NCBI GenBank assembly: GCA_018857735.1
Contig: JABMCL010001079.1
Location: 734,501-798,500, forward strand
Length of the DNA stretch: 64,000 nucleotides
Reading direction: 5' to 3'
DNA from: Alviniconcha marisindica
Lineage: Eukaryota; Mollusca; Gastropoda; Provannidae
Part shown: in pieces, positions 37,112 to 52,000 of the stretch
Layout: each line of letters opens with the position of its first letter
Position numbering within the stretch: the stretch's first letter is position 1
The notes under the pieces: generated by a model
The model's database searches: none
Told to the model about the DNA's origin: nothing
What the model saw: the letters and a program-made list of their open reading frames with translations, nothing else
Made by a program: the position numbers and the translations under genes

Positions 37112-37796
37112 CTGTACAATCTTTGCCTAAGATTTTGCGGCGAGAAATTACAGCTTGGTATTTAATATTAAACAGTACTCGGAATGTACAAATTATGTAA
37201 ACAATGCCCGGCGTACACAATGAAAACTGAGCGCAGATCGGAGGAAAATGGGGGGGGGGGGGGGGGGAGGGGGGCGGGGGGGGGGGGGGGTCTTACAGAC
37301 GAGAGACGAGTTTGGGCGTTTCGTAGGACAAACTTCCAAGCCGGGTGGCCGGAAGCCGGGACGGCCTCAGAACGAGGATCAAACGTTAAGTGGGGACCGT
37401 TTTGACCGCTTATGTCATCATTAAGGTCCCATGCGGGCTTTATCCACCACGGTGTCATGGTAGCCTACCCAAGAGGACTTTTTTGTTGTTGTTGCCAGAA
37501 GAGTCCTGCCCCACCGGTGGACGTTTAAAGGTGGCGGACAATTAGGGATACTACACCGGAGCTGAGGGTGCAGTTGCAAGGAACGGCACAGTGACTCATG
37601 AACACTACATGGCAAGTGACTGACTAAGAACTACTGTAGGATAAGTTACACTTCCCACTTTAAAGAAAAAATAGAAGGTAGAAATTATTGTAGTCAAACG
37701 CCATACAGATGTACTCGCATAATACTAGTAAGGCATAGGCTGGGACCACACACACACACACACACACACACACTCTCTCTTTCTAGTCCCCCCACC

Positions 37797-37872
<76 letters not shown>

Positions 37873-39271
37873 GTATGTTCCCCCAATCCTCCATGACACC
37901 TGTCGACTACAAACTGACACGTAATAAACATACGCGGTCGGTGAAATGGGACGAGCACAGACTGAGCTGCAAATGACAAAGCCGCGCAGTCAACCTGACT
38001 CGGTCGCAGCGGCCAGCAGAGCAGCATCCGAGGTGGACCATAACTCCGCCTTTGACACTGACTCAGTCAGTCGGATCACTGCACTGCGGCACGGACCCCG
38101 CCGCCGCGGGAAACAGTACTACTACTTGGTTCTTAATGTCCTCGGATGTCGGATGACATATTAGGGACAAGATATACGAAGCTCTTAATCATCTAAAGTT
38201 AATATAATCCGTTTGGCTGTATAATGAATTATTATTACATAAAATTTCTTACTTTGAATCTATGATATATTTACTCGGGTCTAGTGGTCCTTTCGGGGAT
38301 GAGGTTAAAAACATATTTTACATATTTACATTATTTACAAGTCTGCTCGCTTTACGAACAGGTTAAAAATGTATATATTTACCATTTGGTAGGTTAAAAC
38401 ATTGTCTGAAATAGAAACATGCAAACTGCAGACATGGAGCCTGTAGGCCTGTCATACATTCATGGATACATAATTCATTGAAAAAGTTAAGTCATTGTTA
38501 AGTTAGTGTTAAAAGCCCCAACTCCGTGCCGATAACGGTCGGGAGTGGGGTGGGGATGGGGTGGGGGTGGTGGGGGGTTGTTGACGGGCGATCCGAGCGG
38601 GAAACAGGGCCTGTGGCCGCAGAAGAAGCAGTGTGCTAACAAGGCCCGTGTGGCCGGGCGAGTGAACATGAAAATCAGTTGAAGCCGAAGGAATTATTAT
38701 TTAATATTAGCCCCTGGTTCTAAAACTGGCCGCTGTTGAAACCGAAAGAATATAAATATCATCTAGTCCTTTTTTTTCTTTTTTCTTTTTTCTCTGATTA
38801 TAACAGATTTTTAAAATATTTGTTTTAATGACTGAAACCGAAGCGAGTTGGACGTCTTGCCGGCTCCCCGTCGCTAATAGTCCGTACGGTCTATGTGAAC
38901 ATAAAGCTGCGTGAGAGTAGTCGAGGTGGACGTCCCTAATAGTCCGTACGGTCTATGTGCCTGAACATCATGCCGCGTGAAAGTCGAGGTGGACGTCTTG
39001 GGCTCCCCGTCGCTAATAGTCCGTGCGGTCTATGTCAGTGAACATAAAGCTGCGTGAGAGTCGAGGGGCAGCCGATCCGCGGCGTTTACGTGACTGTCCG
39101 CTCCAGTGTCACGGTGTGTCTGAGCCGCTGGCGCACAGACAGGCCTGTGCCTAGCGGCCGCACCGCGTAAGCGGCTAAGAAACCGCCGTGCCAGAGCAAA
39201 GTGAGGTCGTCAGTGGATGGAGATGCCCCCTCACTTTTTTTTGCTCCATGTAAAATCAGTTTCAAGTTATG

Positions 39272-39351
<80 letters not shown>

Positions 39352-39436
39352 CACACACACACACACACACACACACGACACACACACACTACACTCGCAC
39401 ACGCACACACACACACGCACCACGCACCACACACGA

Positions 39437-39522
<86 letters not shown>

Positions 39523-41503
39523 ACACCACTGAAACAAACAAAAAAACTGAATTTCTCAGTCCATTGAAAGAAAGAGCCCGCGTAGGCTGAATGGTGGGCA
39601 CCTCGCTCCCTCCCTCTTACCCCCATCACCGGACGGCCGCTGACGCGGCGGCGGCCCACGAAGACTCAGTCACTGCCGAGTAGTCAGTCAGTGACTGCCT
39701 GACTGGACCGTGCGAGTCACGAGTCAGTGCCGAGTCGTCGCCGGCCGCGGTGTAGCCGGCCCGGCACCTGCTTCTAAATAACTACAGCACAATAGCGTGC
39801 ATTGTGCCAGCAAACAATATCATATCGTGTGTTTGGCGTAGATGCCGGAAGGGATTGCCCTACCCGGTAGGACTAAAACTAGCGATACGAGAATGAAGAA
39901 AGTGAAACTAGGGTCGGCCATAGTACCGTGACCCGAGCGTTCATGAATTCGTTCTTTCCGACAGTCCTACTTACTCCGCGCTGATCTGCCTTTCTTTATT
40001 TCCTTCTGGGGGGAGGGTGTGTGTGTGTGTTTTGCTTGTTTTATTGTTATGGAGTTTGCTGGTGGTGTGCATGTGCATATTATTTCAGTCGAAACTGATC
40101 GGCCTGTTTCGCGAGGGAGCTTTGAAGAAAAAGTCCGAGCTCATTTCCAAGGACTACATTTCCGCGTAGGAATCTAGAGTGGTCAGAGACAGGGTCAGGC
40201 TAAATTTAGTAGCCTACCTTACCACTGTCAAGCGCGACAACCGGCGAGTGAGAAGAACCACTGGGTCACAGGTAAGCTTGTTTTTTTGTTTTGTACTTCA
40301 CGATGTTCAGCCATGTCGCTGTTGCCTCTGAATAAACTGTGCAGCTGCAAATTCACACGAAGCAATTTAGCACCCGCGCTCAAAATTTGTCGTCTGCTTC
40401 TTGAGCTGCATGTCGTTCGCTGTTACGGACGCGGTCCAGTGTGACATCATGGCGGGGACCTCTGGCTATTTCTTTCTGCACATCGCAGATTATATTTATA
40501 ACCTTTGCTAAATCACGGTAAATGCCCTTGCACTTAATCGCTTCAGCAAGTAATATTTTCACAATCGTTGCAGTGGAAATATTGCCCTATGGGAAATTTC
40601 ACTCTGATTGATGTGAGTTTTCGAGGATTTTTGTTTCTCCTGTGACTGACTTAGCACATACTCGGCCATGCGAATCGTTGAACTTCAGAACACAGTCAAC
40701 CGTGTTTGTGTGGAAACTTCCAGCCGTAGTTTCCCGTGGGTGGCATTCCTGCTGTGGGCGTAGCAAGCAGAAAACGATGTAAATGAAACGGGAAAAATCA
40801 CGGCAGCATTTCACGCCGAGAAGCATGGTGCACACCCACTCCCAGATGCCCACGCCAGAGAGAGAGAGGGAGAGAGAGAGAGAGCGAGCGAGCTATAAGT
40901 ATAATACTAAAAAGATGTCAGAGCATTATTCATTTATTGTGTATAGACTAGTGTAAAATTACCTGTCCTGGTTGTGCAGATTACAACTTTGTTTTCTGCA
41001 AAACAAAGCTGGTATAATTTTGTTGTTGTTGGCAACCATATAACTTTATCAGTGTGGCATAGTAAAAGATGTCATTGTGATTGAGCATTATGTATTTAAT
41101 AATACTAGTGAATAAAAAAAATCTAATATAATTCTGTAGATTATGGTAACATTTTCTGAAAAACACAGTGGATCACTTCATGGTAGTAATACTAATAGTG
41201 TCATAGACATTTTGGTTTTATTTTGCCATATTTTTAATAACTCTTTTATGCTGCTGGGGCTTATAGTTTGCATGACTTTTTTTTGTTCCACAAACCCCTG
41301 GGGTGGGGGGGGGGGGGGGGCAAACAAAAAGAAAATGCCCCAAAGTGAAACACATCTTCACTATGTGCCCTAGACGTATAATATTTATAATATTATTAAT
41401 AATAATAAAGAGGATTTCTAGAGTGCCCATCTACCACACAAGGTGGGAACACAGGGCACTCAATATGAATTATGATACATGTATACAGATGATACACTAT
41501 GTG

Positions 41504-41535
<32 letters not shown>

Positions 41536-42043
41536 ACAAACACAAAGCCCTGTATTATATATCTGTCTAACAATAGTGCAGCAGCTTGACTGTAGTGTTT
41601 ATTTCACCTTACTGGCAACGGCAGGTTGGTGAGATTATGCAGCCTGACTTACACAGGTGTGATTCATCCACTGACAGCTGTGTATAATTTATACCCAACA
41701 CCAAAGTCAATAAGCATACATGTGCATCAGTTAATAAGGTATTCTTTTTAGAACATGTTATAGTTAAATTAAATGTCAAAGAAAATTTAGCAGGTACATT
41801 AGCCAGTTTAACATCTTGATACCAAATCAATAAATACAGATTCCAGAATTTGAATGCTGCTGCCATATATTTTATACAAATTATTTACCTTATTTTACTT
41901 ATAGTGTTGGTAAATTCTGATATCATCAGTGTGCAATTGTTGCCTAATTCCAGATGGCAATATGATTGCCATCAGTGTTTGAACTAGTAACTTAAAGAGA
42001 AACAGGTTAGCAAACTAAATATAAAAAAGAAGTATATGTATTG

Positions 42044-42085
<42 letters not shown>

Positions 42086-45000
42086 ACTCTCCCCCCCTCC
42101 CCCTTCTCTCTCTCTTTCACACTCATTCACTCTGCATGCATGCATACAATAAAATAAAATAATAAAAGCTCTGATTATGTGAAGTGATTGCATTGTAATT
42201 TATATGAACTTTTTCATGATGGGATTCTAAGGACCTTGTTAATCCCAACAGTTGGAGATGCAAACAAATGATAAAACTTAAAAGTGCAGTTTTAGAACTC
42301 TGAAATTTTGGATGGGTTCTTGGTGTGTTTGTAGACTTTCATTCTGCAAAATGTCAGACTGATATGTTGCTTTTGCCTTTTAGCCTATGTTTTTGTGGAA
42401 ATCAGATAAACATAATAGAACAGCCACAGGAAAATGGGCCAAGGGCAGGTGGATGTACTGTAATACAATTCCAATCCCACTCCCAGATGTAGTTTGGCCA
42501 AAAGCGTGAAAAGGAAGGTAAACATTTTAGTATGGAACTCTATCAACTTTTAGCATTTGCAAATTATGACCTTTTTTTTCTTCTTCAAATCAGCGCAAAA
42601 CACAAATCAATACAATCTCCTTCTGTACAAGGGCATCACATCTTGTGGCCCCCATATGTGGGCACATTGTCAGGAAAAAGGTTAACAGTAAAAATGTGTG
42701 TCATCTTTGACTTTGCATTCAGCGTTTGGTCAGGGACACAATGTTGATGTTTGAAGCTTGGACATGGTGTTCTCTGGTGCGTGCTAAGCGTTCCTGTTGG
42801 TGCTTTCACAACTCTGAGCAAATATTTTCAGCCATTTTAACATCCTTTTCCAAAAGCTTTAGCTGCACGCCTGCCTCATTTGTGTTTCCACAGTGTTTAA
42901 TTGAGTTTACACCCTTTTGAGCTTTGCAGCCTAGTCAAGGGCAAACACAGAAGGAGACAGGGCCAAACTTGGCTGCCTAGCTTATCTGCCACCATTGATC
43001 AATGCTTGCTTGAAGGCTTCAGGGCAGGAGGCCTGAGGGAAGCTACATTCTTTGCTTTGATCTTTCAGTTTGTCTTTGCATCTTTCTATCTGTTGGTTTA
43101 CCTGCACTGAGTGGGAGGGTGATACCCCAAGTAGTCATATAGTGGCCAGACAGTTTTGTAGACACTGTTGATTGTGCAGCTGATACTGTGAGAGGCAGAG
43201 TTCTGATTCATGGTTGAGTTACTGGTGAGAAATATGATGGATGATGTATGTCAGCAATGATTTTGTCACCTGCTGTAATTGGGGTTTAATGGTTTTTGGT
43301 TTGTGTGAAAAAAATGAGCCTCTGTAAGTGTAATGATAAATTTAAGTGTTAGACTCTTAGTTCCACCACTCATTTGTGACAAAGCAGTGACAGGAGAAAG
43401 TTGTATTTCTCATGAACTTACAGTGATTATGATAATAATAATAATGGTTACTTACAGTGAAAACTATTTTTTCATGTAACTTAATTTTAATGTCATTAAT
43501 TGATCACGTTCAAAACTGGTAGTAGTATGATTGTTACATGAGTAACATGTTTTTTGTTGTTGAGCTCCTTGTTATTGGGGATAACTGATAAAGTAGTAAA
43601 GTAATATTACAGGTAAGGGAGTCCACTGATTTTTTTTTACAATATATACATCATAGTAGAGTCAACATGACAGTATTGCACTGATTACCATACTTAGTAA
43701 GTAACCCTTTCAGGACAGGCTTTTAGTGTGCTAGAACTTTAGAAGGATTTTCACAGCATGATAGCCATATTATTATCATTGTCCATTATACTTATATTTT
43801 TGGTCTTTTTTATGATCGCATTTGGTATCTTCAAGCTTTAAGAAAATTGGATTCCTGTAAGTGATGTTCTTCCTCTTCTTCATTATAAATCCCAGTAGTT
43901 TAGGCAGCATTCCACAAGTGGTGTCCAGAAACTAAAATTTTGTTAATCCAGCTCAGTTTCATGCTGATTTGACGGAATAAAACATTAGAAGTATTCAGTT
44001 AAAGAGACAATGGCTTATAAGAAAATTGGCGGGTTAACACTAACAGGCAGCAAAAGGGGATGCACTGTGAGTTGACTGCCAGAGACCAAGCTGTTGAAAG
44101 CTGAAGGATGCCGGAGTGAGCGATTATTAGGCCAGCAACAAGTGGTAGACACCAGGCACTGAGTCAACAAAACCTGTCCCATGTGGAGACGCTACAATCC
44201 CAAGCATTTAGGTGAACTGGGTTGCAAGAGGGTCCACTGAGGAATTTTAAGGTCTTTCACTGCAGTGACAGTGTCCTGGCCAGCACTATGTAGTTGAGCA
44301 GTCAGATTACTAAAGAGGGCAGAGGCAGGGAGAGTCACCTGTACTGGCCGAGAAACAGAGTGGACACATACTAGCTTCAGCCTTGCCTCAGTGGGTGGTC
44401 CAGTGGTAGTAGCCCCGGCTTGTGAACTGGGGGAAGGTACTGATTGTAGGTGGCTGACATTGCTGTAGGGTGTTCTTGATGACCTGTGCCAAATGTGTTC
44501 TTCCGAGGACCTAATGTGCTAAGGGTAGCAGTGTGTAACTGGTAAGATGCTCCGTGTAGATCAGTAAATATTGAGGCTGCATGATGTACTCTTGGTGACA
44601 TGTGATGTAGTGTGTTCACTTAGTGGTCTAGTGTTAAAACATACTGTTGTAAAGTATGCTAGTGCACTAAATCCTTCAATGCTGTTCAAAGTAAACGTTT
44701 GTGAAGGCTGCATCAGCATGTACTTTACATTCACAACTGCAAAACTTAAACTTAGTTGAAGTGTGTAATTTTTTTATGGCTCAAAATTTAGTTGCAAAAT
44801 TGAGTTCAGTTTGGTGGTAATGCATCATGATACTTGGCTATCGTAATGTCAAGGTTCATTAGCCCCTTAATGGCTTATGCTTGTGGCAAGTATGCAAGTT
44901 TTTGAAATGCTTGTCTTCAAAACAGGTGTGCCACAGTGGCCAGTAAGATGCTTGAGGCATTATTGGGGAAAATGTGACGCATATTGCAGCACATTCAATT

Positions 45001-45960
45001 TGTTATGCACTTGTTTAAGTCTGTTTCCTGACGTTTTGCACAGATTAATTATTTTAAACCACATCACTATCAGTCATAACTTGCATAGCATGACAAAAAT
45101 TAGATACATGTATGTATACATGCAAATTGAAACTTCCATGATTTCAACAGCATGGCAAAATGTCTGTCTTAGAATAAAGAAACTGCAGTGTATTGCTGTT
45201 AGGGTAAATAAGTATTATATATAAGACAGTAGTCAGTATATAATATGAATGACATACTTAGAACTGCTGTACTCTCCGTTGTGTTAAACCCATCTCCTTG
45301 TCACCTCTGCTTAGCCAGCAAGAGTGTTGATTCATCACTTTCTTGGTATGCCTGGCTTGCCAGTGTGGTTAGGAAAGTGAAGCGAACACTGTGCCCTGAA
45401 TAGGTCAGTTTATGTCAACAATATTACTGTGTACATGGGAATAAAGTGGTGCGCTCCTAGTGTGTCAACTGGAGGTCCCAGTGGTCATGCTTTTCATTGC
45501 AATTTTGACATGGTTGGGATGTGGAGGAATTGGATTGGTAAACAAATGGCATGGTTCAGTTGAGCACAGCCTATAACTGCCTGCCCAGTGCTGGCTGACA
45601 GTTGGTTTGGCATGCCATCCATTTGCTGATTTATGACCACTACTTACTGGCACAGTGGCAGTAGCTTTGGGAGGCCATCCATTGTGACCAGTATTGGTTG
45701 CAGTAAGTTTGGCATATTGTCTTTTCTGTTGTGTATGTGCATTAGAAGTGAGAGCTGGTGGCACAGAGTGTGAGCACTCGCTGTCAAAAGCCAAAGTTAA
45801 GCATGATTGAGCATGGTCACTACATGGATGGGTGACCATTACATGCTAGGCTTTGCGCCCACCTTGATTTCTCCAGAGTCAGATTCTTTGCAGACTCCAC
45901 AAAAGCCCTTTTGGTGAGACTAAACCAAGCTCCACCATGTGTGTCTGCATGCAAAATTAT

Positions 45961-46017
<57 letters not shown>

Positions 46018-49000
46018 GCGCATTAAAGATCCTGTAGTCCATGTCAGAGTTGATGGATTCTGGCAAAACCAAAATAACTTGGCATGCACTAAAAGCGCCA
46101 GAATCTTCAGAGTGTTGAAGTTGGACCATACATGGAAGGAGAAGAAGAGAAGTGTAGAACCAGCAGGAGTGCTGATAGTAGGTGACTTGGTTTGGCAGTC
46201 TGGTGAACAAGACCCCAGAACATTCATGCAACTTGTCTGACCCTATTTCTGACTGTGTCAAGGCACACCCACCCCCCACCACTCCCATATAAATCTATAT
46301 ATATGCAAACAGAAAGGCCCAGAAAAAGATAACCAGAACAAACACACACACAAAAAGGCTCATTCATACAATCATAGGCACATTGTAAGCAATACTGACA
46401 GTCACACCCACAGATGAGTGCAATCAAGCATGTGTATTATATGTGTATGCACATATTGAGATTACATGGTTTACAGTGGTTGTATTACTGTCAGTTGATT
46501 CACAGCTTGCATTTGCATATATATATATATATTATATCCAACAGGAAAGTGATACAGATAACTGAGATATTATAATTTATATAAATAATATATATAAAAC
46601 ATACTTTTTTTAACTTTTTAACTTTTTTTTATCAGGGTTTCTGTTGCAATTGTTTTGCAACTAGGTAAGATTTGTGTATTCCACTGTGGTGGATGTTATT
46701 TGATTGTCTTTTGACAATCTTTATGTTCATCCTGATGAAACCAGGAGCTCAGACAGTCAATGCTTATGTTAGAAGGGTATTTTCTCTCATGTCATCAATG
46801 AAGTGGACTCATAAGTCATATTATTAACTGGTTTTATTCCTGCAGCTGATGACTGTTATGATGGTACCTGCTTGCCAGTTGCTCATGTTGTATGTCAGAA
46901 CCAGGGTGTGCTCCAGATTCCTTACAGACATAATAATAACTCTTAAAGCTGGAAGTGCTTTACATTGTCAACACAACGACAATAGTAGTCATAACAAAAT
47001 CATTCAGCAGAACGGATAAGTACTGCATATATGCATACAACACTCAGATATTCCACACCCGCCCATTCACAATATTATTACACACACAAGCACATGCATA
47101 CACACAATGGACGTGTACACACACACACACACTCACACACATACCACACCACACACACACACACACAGATGATTGTAATTTTGCTTCAGCTATCGACACT
47201 GCATCTAATATGTTTTTTGTATTTGTGTGTATATATATATATATATGTCTTAACATCTTAATTTACATTTGTGCTAAGTGATTTAACTTGAGGAGTATGT
47301 TGTGCACAGTACAGTTCGTGTTTCAAGCTGATGTGGTGTTGATTTGGTGGTATGCGTCATGTGTGAGTTCATGAGTGTACCGTACCTATTACTCTGGGCA
47401 CTTTTTTGTTGTTGCTGATTATCATTACTCTGATCTGTATGCTGACCATCATTGCCCAGAACTAAACTCAGTAAGGCTCTTTTGAAATGTATAAACATGT
47501 GTGTCATTGAGTGTGAAACCAGGGTGTGAAAATAGACTTTTTTCCCTTTTTCTTTTGCAGGCTCAAAGATGTCCAGAATAGATCCAGCGTTTTCTCGGAT
47601 AGATCGAAATAGGTCGGGATTTTACATATGGCGAATTGAGGTAAGTTATGATTATTAAATTATCTTACTGTGTATGGTTTTAACTTTACATTTGATAATT
47701 TAAAAAAAGAAAGAAATTACGTAGCACACAAAAACCACTGAACACTAAAAGATCTCATACATTGTTAATATTGTAGGACATGATAGCACTGCTCTTAGGA
47801 TTGTTTTAGTTGAGTGGGTGGCACCATTCTGTTGCAGCTTGCTTTTTTCCTAAGCAAAGCAACATGGAATTTCTCATGGAAAGATAATATATATATATAT
47901 ATGTGTGTATAAAAAGACATGCATGTTAATTGTTATGACTTCTTCAGTGGTAGACCACCTGTCCTATAAAGTTTAAACTGACCACTTTCGTTTTGCCTGT
48001 TGGCAGTTGCTCATAGCGTGTGCTGCTGCATTCTTTTTGTGTGATAAGGTTGATCAGTTCATGAAATGATAACTGTTCTTTTGTCTTTCATCCATTATAA
48101 TGCATGCTAGTAGACAGCTACTTCATCAGAATCATGCATTGTTTGATTTTTGCCCTTTTCATTTACATGTAGTAAACAGTTTGTTAGTTTTGGCAGTGTT
48201 TCAGTTTTCTGTTTGATGTGCTTTGAGATTTTGTTTGACTTTCGAGTTTAACTAAGTGAGACCTAATGTGCTTTGCAAATTGCAGAATTTACAAGTTGTA
48301 CCAGTGCCCAAAGAGTGCTATGGCGAATTCTACAGAGGTGACTCATACATCGTATTGTCGGTGAGCTCGCATTTAAAATTCCCGTTTTGGCTGCTCAAGA
48401 GTATTGACTTTATCAGATAAAAACAAATGAAAACACACAAGCTAACATACAAACCAGTGAAAAACAAGAGCAATACATTTCACCAACAGTTTCTTAGTAG
48501 ATGATTTTATTTGCTTCTAACCTTAGTGAATAATGCTTGCTCTTACTAGTAGTGCATGCATGAAGAACAGAAATTATGACAAGAAAGAATTTGTTTGCTA
48601 TTGTAATTTTTCTTGCATTTAAATTCTTTGAAAAGAACTTTGATAAAAGAAGTGAAATCTTCAAAGGCAACTCTTGATTTATTTAGTCAGAACAAGTCGT
48701 GGCTGAGAGAACTGAGTCTGCATCGAGGGTAAAACACTGTCTTCGAACTTCTAAACCTGAGTTTGGAGTCGTCCTGGAACTAATACTGTGTATCTGTGTT
48801 TGTAACTAAAGTAAATTGTGTGATGTTACCTGATAATGGGAGTTTTCCTTATACACTTGGACTTCATCTCATAACAGATGATCTGATTTTCTGGGTCTTT
48901 TTTGAACCATTTTTGCTGCTTTAATAATTTTTGTAAATTTCTTTACATGTTTGTTTTCATTCAGCATGAATACTCTAGTACATGATGTACCATTTTTCAG

Positions 49001-52000
49001 GTCAAAATGTTGAGAAACGTCTGCCATGGTGCTGTTACTGTTTTACTATCCTAAATTATCTGAACTGAGCAAACCCCTAATGGTGTATGTGAGACCTAAG
49101 GCTGTTCCCCTAAGTATAGGCCATCAAATATACCTGACAGCTGGCACCCAAAGTGTTGGTAAAACCAAGCCTTGGGTGCACTACAAAAAACCTGCAGTGT
49201 AATTACTCCCACTTCTCTCCCTCTTTGTTCACCGATTATCACCGCGCCACCTGTCAAGTGGTATTATGTCCCTCTCTGCCTTCTGATTCTCCACCTACAT
49301 CATTTTTTGGTTCATCCCTTTACCACCAACCCCTCCATCCTGCCCCCCACCCCAACCTTCCCTCCCCCCTCCTTCCTCTGCTCTCCCTGTATTTAAGTCT
49401 TGCCCATATTCCCCAAAGGTTAGTTTACATGGCTTACACACTACATAAAATATATATATACATGTATATATAAAATGACTTGCTGAGCTATTTGCGTCTG
49501 TTGGTGGGGGTGGGGGTTAAACTTTCAAAATATATTGTGAAATTATTACAAAGCAGGACTTGTTCAGTTCGTGGGGTTGGGTGGGAGGCCTTAAGCTTTC
49601 AAAATGTGAACATTTTACAAAGAAGGACTTGTTCAGTTCCTGGTTTGGGGGGGGGCGGGGGGGGGGGGGGGGGGGGGGGGGTTCAAGATGTGAAATTATT
49701 ACAAAGCAGGACTTGTTCAAGTTTTATTTCTTTACTTTAAATTATTCCCTGTTTCATACTTTTGTTTTAAAATTGTTTGTTAATGGTTTCTTCCTTTTTA
49801 AAAATAATAAAGGGTATACTCATTATTGTACAGAAGTAACATGTTTCTGCTATGGTTTCTTTCTTTTGTGTGTATATATATACATGTATACATACACGTG
49901 AATCTATTAAAGTATTATGTGTCTGTCTGTTCAGCATGTTTATAATCATAGCAGTTACTGCTTGAAATCAGTGTTCAGTGTCGTGTGCTGTTCTTTTTTT
50001 CTTTTTCTTTTTAATGCTAAATTGTTCTACTAAATTGTATTGTGGTGTTGTTTTTAAACACATTTTTCTTCCATTACATCCCCCAAAATATATATTCTTT
50101 GATTCTTTTTGTGGGATGGATTTTACTACAAATTTAAAAAATAAAATAAAAAGAGAACAAACAACAGCATTGTTTGTATACACGCATGAGTATGATTCAC
50201 ATGAAACTAGTGCTGAAAAAGATCTGATATGTTGAAATTATTGTGTCTGTTCTGGAGAGAATCTCCAAAATACTGAGTGTAACATGAGTCCCTTGTTAGG
50301 GCGCACGGAGTTCCTTTTAGCACTGACATATTTGCCTGCGTGCCCAGGCAAGCAGCAGTAAGATTCCAGTGACACATTCTTGGCTAGGTTTAGTTTTACT
50401 GGGGCGTCGTTGCCCTGCGTAATGCATGGTGTGTCAGGGTATCACCAGTCAGCGTTGTTGATCAGTTTGTTTTCCTGTTTGTACCACTGTAGCTCTCACT
50501 GCCGGGTCAGAGTCCCAAGGGCCCGGATATCCAGGTAGACCACCCGTCTGAGGCAGAAGGCAGTAGCAATGCAATTTTGTAGATTTTTATTTTTTAGGGG
50601 GTGGTGGGGAGGGATGTGTTGTTTGGAATAGTTGCTGATAAACACAGTAGTGCTGCTTTGGTTTCATTTTAGAGTACAGATTTAGTATTTCTTCCCCTAG
50701 GTTGTTTCTCACTCTCTCTCTGTGTGTTATTATTGCTGTTGCTCTTTATTTTATTCAGGCACAGATTTGGTATGGCTGGGTAAATTTGATGCACGTAGAG
50801 CTGTTACGCTGCATTTTACAGTGACTCGTTAATGCCTTCTTTTTTTTTAGTTGATGATCAGTTTTAGTTTTGATATTTATTTGAACTCTTTTGGATTTAA
50901 GCCGGTTTATTTTCATTTATTTGTGTTCATTTTTATCCTTTTACAAAAAGTCTGACTTTTTTTGCACCTCCATCCCTCCTTCTCAATAGTGCTTGAGACT
51001 CGCTTCCTGTGTTGCCGCTTGAGCTGAAAGTTGTGCAATACTTTTTTTGTTTGTTTTGTTGACAGGGCAGTTGTTTTCTGCCTGGTCTTACTCTGGGTAT
51101 TATTTAATTTCTTATTATTTTGTTGTTGACTGAGTGATAGCTTTTCACACAGAATCTATTGTTATTGGGTTGTTTTATTTTTTTATTCTTCTTTTTGTTG
51201 TTGTTGTTAAAGGTTTGTTGAAGACTAGCAGTTATACATCCCAGTTTAATGCAAGTTGAAAGAGTTGTGGTGCGGTGAGGACAACTGGTGTAGTTTGTGT
51301 TGCAGCTAGTCCTTTTACTCTTCAAGTGTGTGCTTTTTTTCTCTGCTCCCTTTTCTCTTGAGTGTGCAAAATCTGTTTATCGCTTTGTCCAAACAAATCT
51401 GTATGTATGTGCACACGTGTGTGTGTGAGTGTGTGTATCTCTTATGTTTGACAATAATTTGTAATGTAATCTGTGCTGTCAGGTTTGTTTCAGTTTGATT
51501 TTTTTGTTTAGTTTCTTTTTGCTGATTAGAAGAAAGAAAAAAATCTAAATCTTGAAGGGACTGCCTACCATACTTTGAAGCAAGAGGAGTACAACATTGT
51601 TGATCTTTTTGTCTTAAGCTACAAATTCATCAACCTTGAAATTTATTCCAGTGCCAACAGTCATCATACTTTAATTTTTGGCAAAGATGAAATGGATATA
51701 TATTTTGTTGTAAATGATCTTGGTTTCAAATTAGATATAAACTGTTAAACTTAAGCTTTGTGGTAACAAAGCGTATATAGGATTCAGGGATTTGGGGGTT
51801 TGACTTAATCAGCCTGACCCTGTTTCTGGTTATGTCCTGGAATCTTTGTTATTTTTTTTGGATTGGTTTCATGTACTTGTTTGATTTGTTATTGCGGTTT
51901 GTTTATTTATTTATCTATCTAAACTTTACTGATTGTGTATAATTTATTTAAGCACCTGCTTATTCCTTTGATTCTTGCACCGTTAAGCAAAAAAGGTGGT

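Larger units (their letters stand above)
32207..47560 (+). other. putative villin intron 1 or intergenic DNA, repeat-rich
   Basis: If exon 32164 is real this is a 15.4-kb intron. 32.2-40.4 kb is comparatively CpG-rich and packed with satellites; 40.4-47.5 kb is AT-rich with scattered SINE-like pieces. No coding exon was recognised. Small features not listed elsewhere: a 35-bp tandem pair at 33585-33645, (GA)n at 40859-40890, (CA)n at 41503-41534 and 42048-42083. Confidence 0.6.
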
